Origin: Bacteroidota bacterium
GTDB taxonomy: Bacteria; Bacteroidota; Bacteroidia; NS11-12g; UBA955
Length of the DNA: 64,000 nucleotides
Direction of reading: 5' to 3'
NCBI GenBank assembly: GCA_016868785.1
Contig: VGFS01000002.1
Location: forward strand, 28,050-92,049
A program made the position numbers and the translations under genes. The notes under the pieces are model-generated. The model was given only the letters and a program-made list of their open reading frames with translations, was not told the origin of the DNA and ran no database searches. How positions within the stretch are numbered: position 1 is the first letter of the stretch; each line of letters opens with the position of its first letter. This document shows, in pieces, positions 25,631 to 34,412 of the stretch.

Positions 25631-26413
25631 ATGGATTTGACCAGTGTACTTTATGAGAAGCGCGGCAGTGTGGCGCACATCACGTTAAACCGTCCGGATG
25701 TTTTCAATGCATTCGATGAGACTCAGAGTTACGATTTGCAGGCGGCGTTGAAAGAGGCGGCCAAGGACTCAGAAGTAAGGGTTTTGGTGCTGACGGGTGC
25801 GGGCAAGGCATTCTGCAGTGGTCAGGATTTGAAGACGATTGCTGGTTCTAAAAACCGGTCGTTGAGTGACTCATTGTACAAGCGATATAACCCGATCATT
25901 AAGGCGATGCGCGAGATTCCCAAGCCCATCATTGGCAGGATCAATGGGGTAGCGGCGGGTGCGGGTGCGTCATTGGCCTTGGCATGCGATTTCATTGTGG
26001 CTGCTGAGAGTGCTTCTTTTATTGAAGTTTTTGTGAATGTGGGTTTGGTGCCCGATTCGGGATCTTCTTACTTTTTGCCCAAGGCAATTTCGCCGGCGCG
26101 GGCCTTTGAGATGGCTACGATGGCACCCAAAATTTCTGCGGCTCAGGCCATGGAGTGGGGGTTGATCAACCGGGTGGTTGCGTTGGAGGGCTTGGACGAA
26201 GAAGTGAATAAAGTGGCGGATTACTATGCTCAGGCGCCTACGATGGCGGTGGGCATGATCAAGAAAATGTTGAACAAGGCGGGACATTCCGATTTGCAAA
26301 CGATGTTGCAATACGAGGCCTATTGTCAGGAGATTGCGGGCAGGAGCGAGGATTACAAGGAGGGGGTAACGGCTTTCAACGAGAAGCGCAAGCCTGTTTT
26401 CAAGGGCAAGTAA
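25631..26413 (+). CDS. Enoyl-CoA hydratase/isomerase (PaaG-like)
   Basis: This 260-residue crotonase-fold protein has the oxyanion-hole segments (LTGAGKAFCSGQDLKTIA and GRINGVAAGAGASLALACDF) and the later NVGLVPDSGSSYFLPKAISP. The aspartate in LVPDSG and the SGQDL motif resemble PaaG, the ring-epoxide isomerase of phenylacetate degradation, more than standard hydratases. No other paa gene is here, so a general beta-oxidation or isomerase role is equally possible. It is single, with a promoter box 4 bases from its ATG. Confidence 0.85.
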   Translation: MDLTSVLYEKRGSVAHITLNRPDVFNAFDETQSYDLQAALKEAAKDSEVRVLVLTGAGKAFCSGQDLKTIAGSKNRSLSDSLYKRYNPIIKAMREIPKPIIGRINGVAAGAGASLALACDFIVAAESASFIEVFVNVGLVPDSGSSYFLPKAISPARAFEMATMAPKISAAQAMEWGLINRVVALEGLDEEVNKVADYYAQAPTMAVGMIKKMLNKAGHSDLQTMLQYEAYCQEIAGRSEDYKEGVTAFNEKRKPVFKGK

Positions 26414-26493
26414 GGGATTTTTCCCCTAGGGGAATGGTCAAAGAAGTGTCAACCCGTGTGAAAGATTGACATTTTGCAGTAATTTGCGGCCTT

Positions 26494-27933
26494 ATGATGA
26501 TTTTTCCTGTTGGAAACTTGAGAAAACGAGTATTGGCCTCTGTGGCCATGGGTTTGCTTTCTGTGGGGGTTGTGCTTGCGCAGGGCGGTGCTACACCGGC
26601 GGTAAATCTGCACGCCGATGAGCCTTGTGGTTTTGTAACGGTGTTGCAGCAATTGGAGCAACAGTATCCGGGTTTCAAGGCGAATTACGACTTGCAGACG
26701 CAGCGTGCGAAGGAATCGGATGCGCAGAAATTGGCGTTGCAGGGGTTGGACCGAAGGAAAAAGATCATCCGTGATACGTTGTATTACTACGACACGGTGT
26801 ACACCATTCCGGTGGTATTTCATGTGATTTACAATGTGGCCAACGAGAATTTGCATGATTCGCTGATCATTTCTCAGTTGGAGGTGTTGAACCGAGACTT
26901 CAATCGGTTGAATGCCGATACGGTAAAAACGCGTGCTATTTTTAAGTCGCGCGCGGGAACCGCGCGCATACAGTTTGAGTTTGCCAAGGTAGACCCCAAC
27001 GGGGTGGCCACCACGGGCATTGTCAGGAAGTTGACGAGCAAAGCCACGTTTGCTTCAACCGGGGGCAGTATTCAAGATTTGATGAAGGCCACGGTTACGG
27101 GGGGCAACGACCCTTGGGACCCCACCAAATATTTGAACATTTGGGTGTGTGATTTGAGCGTGAACAACCAGGACAATTTGTTGGGTTATGCGTTTCCGCC
27201 ATATGGTCATCCATCATGGACGAGTAGTTCTTGGGTGGCAGATAGCAGACAAGGAGTTGTATTGCACTACAAGGTGGTGGGCCGCAACAATCCAAGGGCT
27301 ACTGGCGCCATTGCTTCATCGAACAAAGGCAGGTGTGCGGTGCACGAGGTGGGTCATTTCTTTGGGTTGCGTCATATTTGGGCCGATGACCAATATTCGG
27401 TAAACAAGTGCTTGGTGGATGACTATATCGACGACACCCCATTGCAGGGCATAGGTGCGGGTTTTACCTGCAATTTGGGTGGCAACACGTGTGTGGAGCC
27501 GAAGAACGACATGCCCGACATGTTCGAGAATTACATGGATTATTCTACCGAGGCTTGTCAGAACATGTTCACAAGGCAGCAGGTGCAGATGATGCGCACA
27601 TCGATCACGGATTTCCGCACGGAGTTACCGATTAAGCGGGAGATTATCACAAGGATGCGGATTTTTGACACGGTGGTGTACGACGAGGTATTGATTTATC
27701 CGGTGGATACGGAGTCGGATGTGGTGGTGGAGATCCGCAACGAGGACATTTTGGAACAGTTGGACGTTCAGTTTTTTGATTTGTTGGGCAGGAAGGTGAC
27801 GGAAGTCTACAAATTGAGCAAAAATGAAACCCGGTTCGACACCCAAACGTGGGCTTCTGGGTACTACGTGGCGGTGTTAAAACGCACCTCTGACGGCAAG
27901 GTGATTCGCAAGCAGAAGTTGTTTGTGGACTAA
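26494..27933 (+). CDS. Secreted M43 (pappalysin-type) zinc metalloprotease with T9SS tail
   Basis: This 479-residue secreted protease has a signal peptide ending VVLAQ, a propeptide (about residues 28-95), a metzincin catalytic domain with HEVGHFFGLRH and the downstream Met-turn NYMDYS, and a C-terminal T9SS sorting domain (VQFFDLLGRKVTEVYKLSKN, then SGYYVAVLKR and KVIRKQKLFV). Conserved cysteines near the active site fit the cytophagalysin/pappalysin family. It is expected to be exported by type IX secretion and anchored or released. It is encoded alone and its stop touches the convergent rpoN stop with no spacer. The start may be either ATG of the ATGATG pair. Confidence 0.92.
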   Translation: MMIFPVGNLRKRVLASVAMGLLSVGVVLAQGGATPAVNLHADEPCGFVTVLQQLEQQYPGFKANYDLQTQRAKESDAQKLALQGLDRRKKIIRDTLYYYDTVYTIPVVFHVIYNVANENLHDSLIISQLEVLNRDFNRLNADTVKTRAIFKSRAGTARIQFEFAKVDPNGVATTGIVRKLTSKATFASTGGSIQDLMKATVTGGNDPWDPTKYLNIWVCDLSVNNQDNLLGYAFPPYGHPSWTSSSWVADSRQGVVLHYKVVGRNNPRATGAIASSNKGRCAVHEVGHFFGLRHIWADDQYSVNKCLVDDYIDDTPLQGIGAGFTCNLGGNTCVEPKNDMPDMFENYMDYSTEACQNMFTRQQVQMMRTSITDFRTELPIKREIITRMRIFDTVVYDEVLIYPVDTESDVVVEIRNEDILEQLDVQFFDLLGRKVTEVYKLSKNETRFDTQTWASGYYVAVLKRTSDGKVIRKQKLFVD

Positions 27934-29460
27934 TTAAAGTTCACGTCTCAACCGCGCCACGGGGATGCCAAGTTGTTCGCGGTATTTGGCCACGGTTCTG
28001 CGGGCGATATTGTAGCCTTTTTCTTTGAGCAGGTCCATGAGGGCTTCATCGGTGAGGGGTTTTCCTTTGTCTTCTTGTCCGATGGCATCCCCCAAAATCT
28101 TTTTGATTTCGCGGTTGCTGACTTCTTCCCCTTCTTCGTTGGTAAGTCCTTCGGAGAAGAAAAATTTCAGCGGGAAGATCCCGAAATCGGTTTCCACGTA
28201 TTTGCTGTTGGCCACGCGGGAGATGGTGGAGATATCGAGTTCTACTTGTTGGGCGATGTCTTTGAGAATCATGGGCCGCAGTTTGGTTTCATCGCCTCCT
28301 TCGAGGAAGAATTCGCGCTGACGTTGTACGATGGCTTGCATGGTTTTCATGAGCGTATTTTGTCGTTGTTTCACGCTATCAATGAACCATTTGGCGCCAT
28401 CTACTTTTTGCTTGATGTATTGAACGGCATCGCGGAGTTGTTTCTCTTTGTGGGCGCTGGACTCATAGGCCTTGAGGGTTTCCACATAGGAGGCGCTGAG
28501 GCGCAGTTCGGGGGCATTTCTGCCATTGAGTCTGACCTGTAGCACACCATCGTCGTTGCTGACGGAGAAGTCGGGCACGATGTACTGCGTTTTCACGCTC
28601 ACGCTGCCGGTTTCACCGGGTTTGGGGTTGAGTTTGAGGATCTCGTTCATGGCGGCTTTGAGCTGCTCATCGTTGATCTTGAGACTCTTTTTTATTTTGT
28701 CGTAGTGTTTTTTTGTGAAGGCCTCGAATTGCTCTGCGAGCAATTTCTCGGCCAAGTCAATGGCTGGATTGTCGCCATAGTCTTTTTTATACAACTGCAG
28801 CAACAAGCACTCTTGCAAGTCACGGGCAGCAATCCCTGGGGGGTCAAAGTTTTGGATTTTGATGAGCAGTCGCTCGAGTTTCGTTTCGGTGGTTAGGATG
28901 TTTTCGTTGAAGGCGAGGTCATTGACGATGCTGCGGAGTTCGCGACGCAAGTAACCATCGTCTTCGATGCTACCGATGAGGTGGTAGACGAGTTCGAGTT
29001 CTTGGTCTTCGAAGATGGCGCGGGCTTGCTCGTAGAGGTACTCGTGGAAGGTACTTTGCGCCGCCATGGGCATGTCTCGCTGCTCCTCACCATTGTAATC
29101 CTCGCCCATGCGGAAGCTGGAGTAATCGTCGTCGCCCCCGGCGCGCAGGAGTTCGTCTACGTTGATGTCTTGACTGTATTCGTCGTAGTCGCTGTTGACG
29201 TTCAGGTCTTCTGCGTCGAAATTGTCTTTGGATTCGTCGGATTTTTCGTTGCGCAGTTCTTGGTTGCGTTCTTCCGGACTTCTGTATTCTAGACTGTCGT
29301 TCTCACTCTCAAGATTTTCTAGTGCGGGATTGTCGAGCAGCTCCTGACTCACTTTTTCCTCAAAGTCTTGGGTGTTGAGTTGCAGCAGCTTGATGAACTG
29401 AATCTGCTGGGGACTCAGCTTTTGCAGAAACTTTTGCGATAACTCTTGTTTGAGGGCCAT
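27934..29460 (-). CDS. rpoN: RNA polymerase sigma-54 factor
   Basis: RpoN directs transcription from -24/-12 promoters with enhancer-binding activators. The 508-residue protein has the glutamine-rich activator region (LKQELSQKFLQKLSPQQIQF), an acidic spacer, the core-binding domain and the C-terminal RpoN box ARRTVAKYRE before PVARLRREL. I use ATG 29460 (MALKQELSQ) rather than 29487 because the extra residues are not conserved and a promoter box lies 4 bases upstream of 29460. It diverges from asnS and ends flush against the M43 protease gene. No enhancer-binding activator gene is in the window. Confidence 0.96.
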   Translation of the reverse strand: MALKQELSQKFLQKLSPQQIQFIKLLQLNTQDFEEKVSQELLDNPALENLESENDSLEYRSPEERNQELRNEKSDESKDNFDAEDLNVNSDYDEYSQDINVDELLRAGGDDDYSSFRMGEDYNGEEQRDMPMAAQSTFHEYLYEQARAIFEDQELELVYHLIGSIEDDGYLRRELRSIVNDLAFNENILTTETKLERLLIKIQNFDPPGIAARDLQECLLLQLYKKDYGDNPAIDLAEKLLAEQFEAFTKKHYDKIKKSLKINDEQLKAAMNEILKLNPKPGETGSVSVKTQYIVPDFSVSNDDGVLQVRLNGRNAPELRLSASYVETLKAYESSAHKEKQLRDAVQYIKQKVDGAKWFIDSVKQRQNTLMKTMQAIVQRQREFFLEGGDETKLRPMILKDIAQQVELDISTISRVANSKYVETDFGIFPLKFFFSEGLTNEEGEEVSNREIKKILGDAIGQEDKGKPLTDEALMDLLKEKGYNIARRTVAKYREQLGIPVARLRREL

Positions 29461-29464
29461 AGCA

Positions 29465-29472
29465 CAAATATA
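29465..29472 (-). promoter_or_regulatory. Predicted -7 box of rpoN
   Basis: Minus-strand TATATTTG matches TAnnTTTG, 4 bases before the rpoN ATG. Confidence 0.6.
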
Positions 29473-29525
29473 GGCAAGGGCGCCCAAATAACAAATATCG
29501 TGCCAAAAATTTTAAACCCTTTTCT

Positions 29526-29533
29526 TATCTTTG
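29526..29533 (+). promoter_or_regulatory. Predicted -7 box of asnS
   Basis: TATCTTTG matches TAnnTTTG. The leader to ATG 29578 is about 40 bases, one of the longer ones here. Confidence 0.6.
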
Positions 29534-29577
29534 TGCAAGCAATTTTTCAGACAACGCCAATAAACCATCGTTATAGC

Positions 29578-31122
29578 ATGAGCACACCAGATTTTACGTC
29601 TCCTTCCACTGTGATACAGGATTTGAAAAGCCAGATTGGCCAATCGGTTATTTTGCGTGGTTGGGTGGCCAACAAGCGCGAGGGCAAGGGCATTGTATTC
29701 ATCATTTTCCGCGATGGTACAGGATACTGTCAGTGCGTTGTAACGGCCGAAACGGCCAGCGAGTCTTTTTTGGAGGCGGCACAGTCGGTGAGTTTGGAGA
29801 CCAGTGTGGTGTTGAAGGGGTTGGTGCTATCCGATGAGAAACAGGTGGGCGGGGTTGAGTTGCAGGTGACGTCGGTGGAGGTTGTGGGTGTATCGGAGAA
29901 CTATCCGATTGCGAAGAAGGAGCACGGCATTGAGTTTTTGATGGACCAGCGACATTTGTGGTTGCGCAGCACGCGTCAGTGGGCCATTATGCGCATCAGA
30001 AACACCATCATTTACGCGATCCACGAGTATTTCCAGGGTGAGGGTTTTGTGCAGATGGACGCGCCCATTTTCACGGGCAATGCTTGTGAGGGTACGAGCA
30101 CTTTGTTTGAAACCGATTTTTATGGCGAGCCGGCGTTTTTGAGTCAGAGCGGACAGTTATACGGAGAGGCGATGGCCATGGCGATGGGTAGGATTTATAC
30201 GTTTGGTCCCACGTTTCGGGCGGAGAAGTCGAAGACGCGCCGGCACTTGTCGGAGTTTTGGATGATTGAGCCGGAGATGGCGTTTTACGACATTTTCCAG
30301 AACATGGATTGCATAGAGGGCTTTTTGCAGCATGTAGTGGGCAGGGTATTGGAGAAGTGCGAGCAGGAGTTGGAAACGATTGGCAGAGACACGGCTGTTT
30401 TGAAGAGCAGTTTGGGCACTTTCCCACGGATGACCTATGACCAGGCGGTTCGGATTATCAAGGGTGAGGAGGACGTGAACGGGGTAAACAGCATAAAAAG
30501 TTTGGAGGAGGAGTTGTTGCGTTCTGAACAGCAGTTGGTGGCGATAGATGCGGAGATTGCGGAGCGTGAGGCGAAGGTGGCCACGCCGGGGATGAAGAAG
30601 GGGGAGATCAATTTCCATCAGACGAAGATTACACAGTTGAAGCAGGAGAAGGCGGACGTGGAGGAGGATTTGCGGAACATACCGCAGTGGATTGCGAGTG
30701 CGAGGAATTTCGAGTATGGAAACGATTTTGGGGGGTCGGACGAGACGGTATTGACGCGGTTGTTTGACCGTCCGGTGATGGTCTACGACTGGCCACACGA
30801 GGTGAAGGCATTTTATTTGAAGCGGAATCCGCAGGACGCGCGCTTTGCGCGGGGTGTGGATGTGTTGGCGCCGGAGGGGTATGGAGAGATTGTGGGTGGC
30901 GGCGAGCGGGAGACGGACGTGGAATTGTTAACGTCGAAGATCCAGGAACACGAGTTGCCGATGGAGGCGTTTGAGTGGTACTTGGATTTGCGCAGGTACG
31001 GGTCTGTACCACACGCGGGTTTTGGGTTGGGCTTGGAGCGTTTGGTTACGTGGGTGTGCAAGTTGAAGCACGTACGCGAGAGCATTCCATTCCCACGGAT
31101 GTACGGCAGATTGACGCCTTGA
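29578..31122 (+). CDS. asnS: Asparagine--tRNA ligase
   Basis: This class IIb synthetase charges tRNA-Asn. The 514-residue protein starts MSTPDFTSPSTVIQDLKSQI, has an OB-fold anticodon domain (VILRGWVANKREGKGIVFII), motif 2 (TFGPTFRAEKSKTRRHLSEF) and motif 3 (GFGLGLERLVTWVCKL). Between motifs 2 and 3 is a charged helical insertion of roughly 75 residues (SLEEELLRSEQQLVAIDAEI onward) of the kind seen in Bacteroidota AsnS. The track start at 29446 is rejected because those codons precede the promoter box. The downstream stretch 31123-31236 is AT-rich without a gene. Confidence 0.96.
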   Translation: MSTPDFTSPSTVIQDLKSQIGQSVILRGWVANKREGKGIVFIIFRDGTGYCQCVVTAETASESFLEAAQSVSLETSVVLKGLVLSDEKQVGGVELQVTSVEVVGVSENYPIAKKEHGIEFLMDQRHLWLRSTRQWAIMRIRNTIIYAIHEYFQGEGFVQMDAPIFTGNACEGTSTLFETDFYGEPAFLSQSGQLYGEAMAMAMGRIYTFGPTFRAEKSKTRRHLSEFWMIEPEMAFYDIFQNMDCIEGFLQHVVGRVLEKCEQELETIGRDTAVLKSSLGTFPRMTYDQAVRIIKGEEDVNGVNSIKSLEEELLRSEQQLVAIDAEIAEREAKVATPGMKKGEINFHQTKITQLKQEKADVEEDLRNIPQWIASARNFEYGNDFGGSDETVLTRLFDRPVMVYDWPHEVKAFYLKRNPQDARFARGVDVLAPEGYGEIVGGGERETDVELLTSKIQEHELPMEAFEWYLDLRRYGSVPHAGFGLGLERLVTWVCKLKHVRESIPFPRMYGRLTP

Positions 31123-31236
31123 TTTGGTGAAGAATTCAGTTTACCATTGATATTATTGGAATAAAAACAGAGGATTTAACGAATTACAACTTGCTGTTTA
31201 TCAATATTTTAATAAAAATTTTTGCCTTTTCCACAC

Positions 31237-31262
31237 TTTGTTAACATTTAAACAAACTTGTT
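31237..31262 (+). promoter_or_regulatory. Palindromes just upstream of the TetR -7 box, possible operator
   Basis: TTTGTT-aacattta-AACAAA (31237-31256) and the overlapping AACAA-ac-TTGTT (31251-31262) lie directly before the -7 box. TetR proteins often repress themselves at such sites; this is inference. Confidence 0.4.
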
Positions 31263-31264
31263 GG

Positions 31265-31272
31265 TATATTTG
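31265..31272 (+). promoter_or_regulatory. Predicted -7 box of the TetR gene
   Basis: TATATTTG matches TAnnTTTG and ends 8 bases before the ATG at 31281. Confidence 0.6.
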
Positions 31273-31280
31273 CTCCCCCT

Positions 31281-32033
31281 ATGAGCACATCTACACGACA
31301 ATTGATCCTGCAACGTTGCTTTGAAGCGATACAGGCCAAGGGATTTGAGACCTTGCGCACCGATAAAGAGATCGCCCGTTTGAAAATCACCAAAGGTGCA
31401 TTTTATCATTATTTTCCCAACAAGGCGGAGTTGGGATATGCGGTGGTTGATGAGGTGATGTTACCCTATTACGAGCAGAAATGGGCGAGTTTGGCCAATA
31501 TTGAAATTGGTGTTGCTAAGGCCTTGATCGCTGTATTAGAACAAGAGAAAACCAAAGCTACAGAGACGAGTATCAAACGTGGTGACGTTTTAACCAACAT
31601 GATCTTAGAAATGAGTCATGTTGATGATATTTTTAGACAAAAGCTTGAAGTAGTGAATGAAGTTCAGGTTAAAATTATCCAGAAGGCCATTATGTCGGGC
31701 AGAATCGCTGGCGAATTAAAAAACCAAACCGATGCACGTTCAATGGCCTTGTACATAGTAGGACAGTTGATGGGTTGCTACACCATTTCTAAGGTACGTG
31801 CTTCCAAAGAAACGTTTGTGAGCATGGTGGGTACCATGCAGAAACAGTTGAAAGATGTTTTGGTGGCTGAAACAGCGGCTAGCAAGGTATCGGATGTGAC
31901 GGTGAATACGGTAACGTCTCCTTCAGGAGACAGGCCAAAGAGCACCATTGGGGTGGTGAATCCTTTTGCCAAGCCTGAGGAGAAAACGGAAGAGAAGTCG
32001 ACCCGAGGTGGGTGGTTCTCTCGCAACCGTTAA
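31281..32033 (+). CDS. TetR/AcrR-family transcriptional regulator
   Basis: The N-terminal 50 residues form a TetR helix-turn-helix domain (LILQRCFEAIQAKGFETLRT, then ITKGAFYHYFPNKAELGYAV). Residues 60-195 form the helical ligand-binding domain of the group with a short-loop TetR_C. An unusual polar tail of about 50 residues (SPSGDRPKSTIGVVNPFAKP through RGGWFSRNR) follows, longer than normal. The gene is single; there is no adjacent efflux pump, so target and ligand are unknown. Palindromes before its promoter suggest autoregulation. A bidirectional terminator separates it from the convergent peptidase gene. Confidence 0.85.
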   Translation: MSTSTRQLILQRCFEAIQAKGFETLRTDKEIARLKITKGAFYHYFPNKAELGYAVVDEVMLPYYEQKWASLANIEIGVAKALIAVLEQEKTKATETSIKRGDVLTNMILEMSHVDDIFRQKLEVVNEVQVKIIQKAIMSGRIAGELKNQTDARSMALYIVGQLMGCYTISKVRASKETFVSMVGTMQKQLKDVLVAETAASKVSDVTVNTVTSPSGDRPKSTIGVVNPFAKPEEKTEEKSTRGGWFSRNR

Positions 32034-32110
32034 TAAACAAGGATTCAAGGATGCCGCGGGTGTTGTTAGTTGCTCCCTGCGGTGAAATCCAAGAAACAAA
32101 TAGCTCAAAG

Positions 32111-32141
32111 AAAAAGGGCTTCCGCGAGGAAGCCCTTTTTT
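32111..32141. terminator. Bidirectional terminator between the TetR and S46 peptidase genes
   Basis: AAAAAGGGCTTCC-GCGA-GGAAGCCCTTTTTT: GC-rich stem with A and T runs on both sides, so it can stop transcription of both convergent genes. Confidence 0.92.
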
Positions 32142-32162
32142 CGTTAATGAGTTAATCTGAAA

Positions 32163-34331
32163 TTATTTCACGATAGTCATTTCGTCGATCAGGTGCTTGG
32201 CGCCGCCCAATTTTTCAACGATGAACAACGTGTAACGAACGTCTAAGCTGATGGTGCGCTGAACCTTGGGTAGAAATGCGAAATCAGAGCTGATCGCTTC
32301 CCAGTTGCCGTCGAAGGCGGTACCAATCAACTCGCCTTTGGCGTTCATCACAGGACTTCCGCTGTTACCACCGGTGATGTCGTTGTCGGTTAGGAAGCAA
32401 GTGTGCAACTCGCCATCTTTGTCGGCATACTGACCGAAATCGCGGGCGCGAATCAAGGCCAATAAGGGTTGTGGTGCGTCGAATTCGAAATCGCCGGCTT
32501 TGTATTTCTCCAAAATGCCTTTGGCAGTGGTGAAATAAGAATAGCTCACGGCATCACGGGCGTCGTAAGCCTTCACGGTTCCGTATGTCAAACGCATGGT
32601 ACCATTGGCATCGGGGGCCATGGTGATGTTGTTGCTGGCCGACATCTCCAATTGGGCCGACAAGAACAAGCGGTTGGCGCGGTCGAGTTTGCTGTTGATG
32701 CCATCGAAAACGGGTTTCATATCAACCCGCAATTTGTTTACGTAACCGTTGGTGATCTTGTACAATAAATCGGCTTCCAACTTGCTGGCAGAGGGTTTGG
32801 CCAAGAATTTCGCCAAGCGCTCTTTGCTGGTGAAGATGGATTTGGCGAACAACAACTCGGCAATGGCTGCATAGTTGCGCTTGTTTTTAACCACCAAAGC
32901 AGTAAAATCAGCGGGCAATTGGGCAGGATCCAAATCTTCGTAGAGGTGTTTCAATACTACGGCCAACACCTCTTTTTCGATGCTTGGGTAGAACTCTTTA
33001 TACATCTCATCCAAACCACGCAAAATGGCGCGAGATGAAGTGTCTTTGGCATTGGCTTTCAAGGCATCGGCGAGTCCCTTGAATGAAAGGGCAAAGCTCA
33101 TGGCTTGGCTGTTAGAGATTCCGTCTTGGAAGTACACGGGGTACAATCCGTAAGTGTACAATTCGCGGTAGGCCTCGTCGTACAGAGAAGTTACATCCCC
33201 GTACACATCGGTCTTTTTGTTTTCACGCACCCAACGCTCAAACGCCAATTCGGCATTTTTGCGGGTATCGTAGAGTCCGTTGGGCTTGGCCAAATCGTTG
33301 GCTTCACCGTTGAATTTGTTCCAGTAGTTGCCGATGCTGGCCAAACGGTCTGAGTACATCAATCGCACCGACTCGTCTTGCTTCATGTAGGTTTCGTAAA
33401 CATCCATGATGTCGCGACGCAATTGCACACGCATGGGGCGTTCTTTGCTGGCCAAGTATTTGATGCCTTCGCTGTAGGTATAGCGGGTGGTACGGCCTGG
33501 GTAGCCCATGATCATGGCGTAATCACCGTCTTTCATGCCCCCGATGTTGATGGGCAGGTGGTGCGCTGGGGCAAAGGGTTTGTTGGCAGCATTGAAGTCG
33601 GCCGATTTGTTATTTCCATTTGCATAAATGCGGAACATGCTGAAGTCGCAGGTGTGACGGGGCCAACGCCAGTTGTCGGTCTCCCCACCAAATTTACCCA
33701 CACTTTCTGGGGGAGTTCCTACCAAGCGGATGTCGCGGTAAACTTCATAGTACATTGCCAGGTATTGGTTTCCGTTGTAGAACGATGAAATTTCCACCAC
33801 GTAGTTGTTGCGTTCTTCGCCCAATGCAGCGATCACGGCTTCTTTGGTTTTGGCGATTTGCGCGGCCACGGCTTTGGCGCGGGTGGCTTCGTCTTGGTTG
33901 ATGGCGATGCCGCCGAGTACTTGGCTGGTTATGTCTTCAATTTTGCGCAACAATCCGATGTTGAAATTGGCGGGGCGTTCTGCTTGCTGGTTGGCGGCCC
34001 AGAAACCATTTTTCAAGATGTTGTCTTGGTTGGTAGAAAGCTCTTGGATGGCTCCGTAACCACAGTGGTGGTTGGTGAGGAACAATCCTTGTTTGGAGAT
34101 GACTTCGCCGGTGCAGAACATCCGACCTTGCTTCGACATCAAACGCACGATGGCGTCTTTCACGGAGGCTTGGTTGATGGAGTAGATGTCTTCGGCAGAC
34201 AATTTCAATCCGCGGGCTTGCATGGGATCTTGGATCTTTTGCAGCAAGGTGAGCGGCCACATGCCTTCATCGGCCCGCAGCTGGAATAATGCTGAGAAGG
34301 CCAAGGCCAAACTTAATATGCGTTTTTTCAT
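32163..34331 (-). CDS. S46-family dipeptidyl-peptidase, DPP7 type
   Basis: This 722-residue exported serine peptidase releases dipeptides from peptide N-termini in the periplasm. It has a signal peptide (ILSLALAFSALFQLRA) with mature start DEGMWPL, the usual S46 start. The trypsin-like triad is His in LTNHHCGYGA, Asp in the KFGGETDNWRWPRHTCDFSM region, and Ser in ITGGNSGSPVMN. Eighteen residues after this Ser stands Gly (in FDGNWE), which in the family marks DPP7 (hydrophobic P1) rather than DPP11, which has Arg (acidic P1). I use ATG 34331, the start of the signal peptide; the track start 34367 adds 12 unlikely residues. Confidence 0.94.
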   Translation of the reverse strand: MKKRILSLALAFSALFQLRADEGMWPLTLLQKIQDPMQARGLKLSAEDIYSINQASVKDAIVRLMSKQGRMFCTGEVISKQGLFLTNHHCGYGAIQELSTNQDNILKNGFWAANQQAERPANFNIGLLRKIEDITSQVLGGIAINQDEATRAKAVAAQIAKTKEAVIAALGEERNNYVVEISSFYNGNQYLAMYYEVYRDIRLVGTPPESVGKFGGETDNWRWPRHTCDFSMFRIYANGNNKSADFNAANKPFAPAHHLPINIGGMKDGDYAMIMGYPGRTTRYTYSEGIKYLASKERPMRVQLRRDIMDVYETYMKQDESVRLMYSDRLASIGNYWNKFNGEANDLAKPNGLYDTRKNAELAFERWVRENKKTDVYGDVTSLYDEAYRELYTYGLYPVYFQDGISNSQAMSFALSFKGLADALKANAKDTSSRAILRGLDEMYKEFYPSIEKEVLAVVLKHLYEDLDPAQLPADFTALVVKNKRNYAAIAELLFAKSIFTSKERLAKFLAKPSASKLEADLLYKITNGYVNKLRVDMKPVFDGINSKLDRANRLFLSAQLEMSASNNITMAPDANGTMRLTYGTVKAYDARDAVSYSYFTTAKGILEKYKAGDFEFDAPQPLLALIRARDFGQYADKDGELHTCFLTDNDITGGNSGSPVMNAKGELIGTAFDGNWEAISSDFAFLPKVQRTISLDVRYTLFIVEKLGGAKHLIDEMTIVK

Positions 34332-34412
34332 AATATAATTACCGCAAATTAACTCTTTTTTGGCCATAACTTTTTCCCCTTTTGTAGCCCAAAAAGCGGG
34401 AAATTTGAGGGG

